Shown here piece after piece: positions 61,864 through 64,000 of a stretch of DNA of 64,000 nt (positions within the stretch are counted from its first letter, which is position 1; each line of letters begins with the position of its first letter). The DNA comes from Thysanoteuthis rhombus (Eukaryota; Mollusca; Cephalopoda; Oegopsida; Thysanoteuthidae): assembly GCA_963457665.1 (NCBI GenBank), contig OY735236.1, positions 42,834,142 to 42,898,141 of the forward strand, given 5' to 3'. The notes under the pieces are model-generated. The model did no database searches. It worked only from the letters and a program-made list of their open reading frames with translations, and was not told where the DNA came from. A program made the translations under genes and the position numbers.

Positions 61864-64000
61864 GCTGAATCGAAAAATACATCAAATCCACCCGATCCAA
61901 TGGTACCGTTTCAATCAGCACGTCAAACTACGCCAGAAAAAACCATAAAATCGATAGGTAAAAATGACATTCAAAAGACCATTTTTGACGGCTTACTCAT
62001 GTGTGCGGTAAAAATGCATTTTCGGTCAATATTGACTTTTTCAATCAAATTAGGCTGAGTCGAATGATACATCAAATCCACCCGATCCAATGGTACTTTT
62101 GCAATCAGCACGTCAAACTACACCAGAAAAAGCCATAAAATCGATAGGTAAAAATGACATTCAAAAGACCATTTTTGACGGCTTACTGATGTGTGCGGTA
62201 GAAATGCATTTTTGGTCAATATTGACTTTTCCCATCAAATTGGGCTGAGTCAAAAAATACATCAAATCCACCCGATCCAATGGTACCGTTGCAATCAGCA
62301 CGTCAAACTACGCCAGAAAAAGCCATAAAATCGATAGGTAAAAATGACATTCAAATGACCATTTTTGATGGCTTCCTTATGGAAGTGCCTTCTCGACCAA
62401 TAGCGGCTTTTTCCATCAAATTGGGCTGAGTCGAAAAATACATCAAATCCACCCGATCCAATGGTACCGTTGCAATCAGCACGTCAAACTACGCCAGAAA
62501 AAGCCATAAAATCGATAGGTAAAAATGACATTCAAAAGACCATTTTTGATGGCTCCCTTATGGAAGTGCCTTCTCGACCAATAGCGGCTTTTTCCATCAA
62601 ATTAGGCTGAGTCGAATGATACATCAAATCCACCCGATCCAATGGTACCGTTGCAATCAGCACGTCAAACTACGCCAGAAAAAGCCATAAAATCGATAGG
62701 TAAAAATGACATTCAAAAGACCATTTTTGATGGCTCCCTTATGGAAGTGCCTTCTCGACCAATAGCAGCTTTTTCCATCAAATTGGGCTAAGTCGAAAAA
62801 TACATCAATTCCACCCGATCCAATGGTACCGTTGCAATCAGCACGTCAAACTACGCCAGAATAAGCCATAAAATCGATAGGTAAAAATGACATTCAAAAG
62901 ACCATTTTTGATGGCTCCCTTATGGAAGTGCCTTCTCGACCAATAGCGGCTTTTTCCATCAAATTGGGCTGAGTCGAAAAATACATCAAATCCACCCGAT
63001 CCAATGGTACCGTTGCAATCAGCACGTCAAACTACGCCAGAAAAAGCCATAAAATCGATAGGTAAAAATGACATTCAAAAGACCATTTTTGATGGCTCCC
63101 TTATGGAAGTGCCTTCTCGACCAATAGCAGCTTTTTCCATCAAATTGGGCTGAGTCGAAAAATACATCAATTCCACCCGATCCAATGGTACCGTTGCAAT
63201 CAGCACGTCAAACTACGCCAGAAAAAGCCATAAAATCGATAGGTAAAAATGACATTCAAAAGACCATTTATGATGGCTCCCTCATGGAAGTGCCTTCTCG
63301 ACTAATAGCGGCTTTTTCCATCAAATTGGGCTGAGTCGAAAAATACATCAAATCCACCCGATCCAATGGTACCGTTGCAATCAGCACGTCAAACTACGCC
63401 AGAAAAAGCCATAGAATCGATAGGTAAAAATGACATTCAAAAGACCATTTTTGATGGCTCCCTTATGGAAGTGCCTTCTCGACCAATAGCGGCTTTTTCC
63501 ATCAAATTGGGCGGAGTCGAAAAATACATCAAATCCACCCGATCCAATGGTACCGTTGCAATCAGCACGTTAAACTACGCCCGAAAAAGCCATAAAATCG
63601 ATAGGTAAAAATGACATTCAAAAGACCATTTTTGATGGCTCCCTTATGGAAGTGCCTTCTCGACCAATAGCGGCTTTTTCCATCAAATTGGGCGGAGTCA
63701 AAAAATACATCAAATCCACCCGATCCAATGGTACCGTTGCAATCAGCACGTCAAACTACGCCAGAAAAAGCCATAAAATCGATAGGTAAAAATGAAATTC
63801 AAAAGACCATTTTTGACGGCTTACTGATGTGTGCAGTAGAAATGCATTTTTGGTCAATATTGACTTTTCCCATCAAATTGGGCTGAGTCGAAAAATACAT
63901 CAAATCCACCCGATCCAATGGTACCGTTGCAATCAGCATGTCAAAAAACGCCAGAAAAAGCCATAAAATCGATAGGTAAAAATGACATTCAAAAGACCAT
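61864..64000 (+). repeat. Right-edge satellite segment, related to the left edge
   Basis: B units start at 61864, 62054 and 63692. From 63882 a further unit is cut by the window edge after 119 bp, before A and B can be told apart; its CATGTCAAAAAACGCC marker matches the B unit at 492. Units 63511 (GTTAAACTACGCCCG), 63692 (GAAATTC, GCAGTAGAAATG) and 63882 correspond to 121, 302 and 492 at a constant offset of 63390 bp. Differences such as GGCGGAGTC here show that this is a related block and not a perfect copy. Confidence 0.92.

Larger units (their letters stand above)
1..64000 (+). repeat. Satellite DNA array, ~181/190-bp monomers, entire window
   Basis: The window is a continuous head-to-tail tandem repeat with no interruption. 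I followed the unit boundary GCTGAGTC from 121 to 63882 and found 348 complete units, 260 of about 181 bp (type A) and 88 of about 190 bp (type B). All are in the same orientation, and neither edge of the array is reached. Units of this size match one nucleosome plus linker, as is usual for centromeric and pericentromeric satellites of plants and animals. That assignment is inference, because nothing in the window proves kinetochore or heterochromatin association. Most units differ by only a few substitutions, which indicates active homogenisation. No LTR, transposase, tRNA, rRNA or telomere motif is present. I do not recognise the family. Confidence 0.98.

Noticed and set aside
1..64000. CRISPR array
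   Set aside because: Repeats of 181-190 bp abut directly with no unique spacers, far outside CRISPR repeat size, and no cas-like gene is present.
1..64000. Bacterial, phage or organelle sequence
   Set aside because: No coding density, no operons and no RNA genes. A 64-kb pure array of nucleosome-sized units is a eukaryotic nuclear pattern.
1..64000. Inverted or opposite-orientation satellite blocks
   Set aside because: I looked for the reverse-complement unit (for example GGATCGGGTGGATTTGATG) and saw none; all 348 units read in the same direction.
1..64000. Assignment to a named satellite family or species
   Set aside because: The unit does not match any satellite I can recall with confidence, so naming one would be a guess.

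Overview
The whole 64 kb window is one uninterrupted, head-to-tail satellite DNA array. I see no gene, RNA gene, transposon or unique sequence in it, and both edges cut through a repeat unit. Walking every unit boundary (defined here as the base that begins GCTGAGTC) gives 348 complete monomers between 121 and 63881, plus 120 bp of a monomer at the left edge and 119 bp at the right. There are two length classes: 260 type A units of about 181 bp and 88 type B units of about 190 bp. The arithmetic closes exactly: 260x181 + 88x190 = 63780, less a net 19 bases of small indels, equals the 63761 bp observed.

A and B share unit positions 1-123 and the last ~20 bp. They differ in the segment from about 124 to 165 (174 in B), where B carries a 9-bp longer sequence with a perfect 12-bp palindrome, AAAATGCATTTT. 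Recurrent subtypes are A-c (CTTCATGAAGT core, 12 copies), A-s (ATAAGTAAGAATGACAGTC, 10 copies), B' (GGCTATTTCC plus AACATTC, 10 copies) and two B/A hybrids. Every unit is in the same orientation.

The array is a mosaic of local higher-order repeats (HORs) rather than one regular HOR. From left to right: a 3-monomer duplication (1778-2879); a 15-monomer HOR in two tandem copies (8391-13889) with a shortened relative at 53645-56024; a segment dense in small indels (16270-18292); ~10-monomer (21587-23424 and 28936-33359) and 9-monomer (23425-26908) HORs; a 14-monomer stretch without any B (33360-35893); a 12-monomer HOR (37179-41558) nested in a ~4.4/4.6 kb tandem duplication (38817-47784); and an 8-monomer HOR (58932-61863). 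The two window ends are related to each other at an offset of 63390 bp.

Organism: nucleosome-sized monomers in an array of at least 64 kb with nested HORs point to a eukaryotic chromosome, probably centromeric or pericentromeric heterochromatin. I do not recognise the monomer and cannot name the species, nor decide plant versus animal. No genes act together here; any function would be structural (chromatin, kinetochore or heterochromatin), and that is inference. The short open reading frames are by-products of the repeat.
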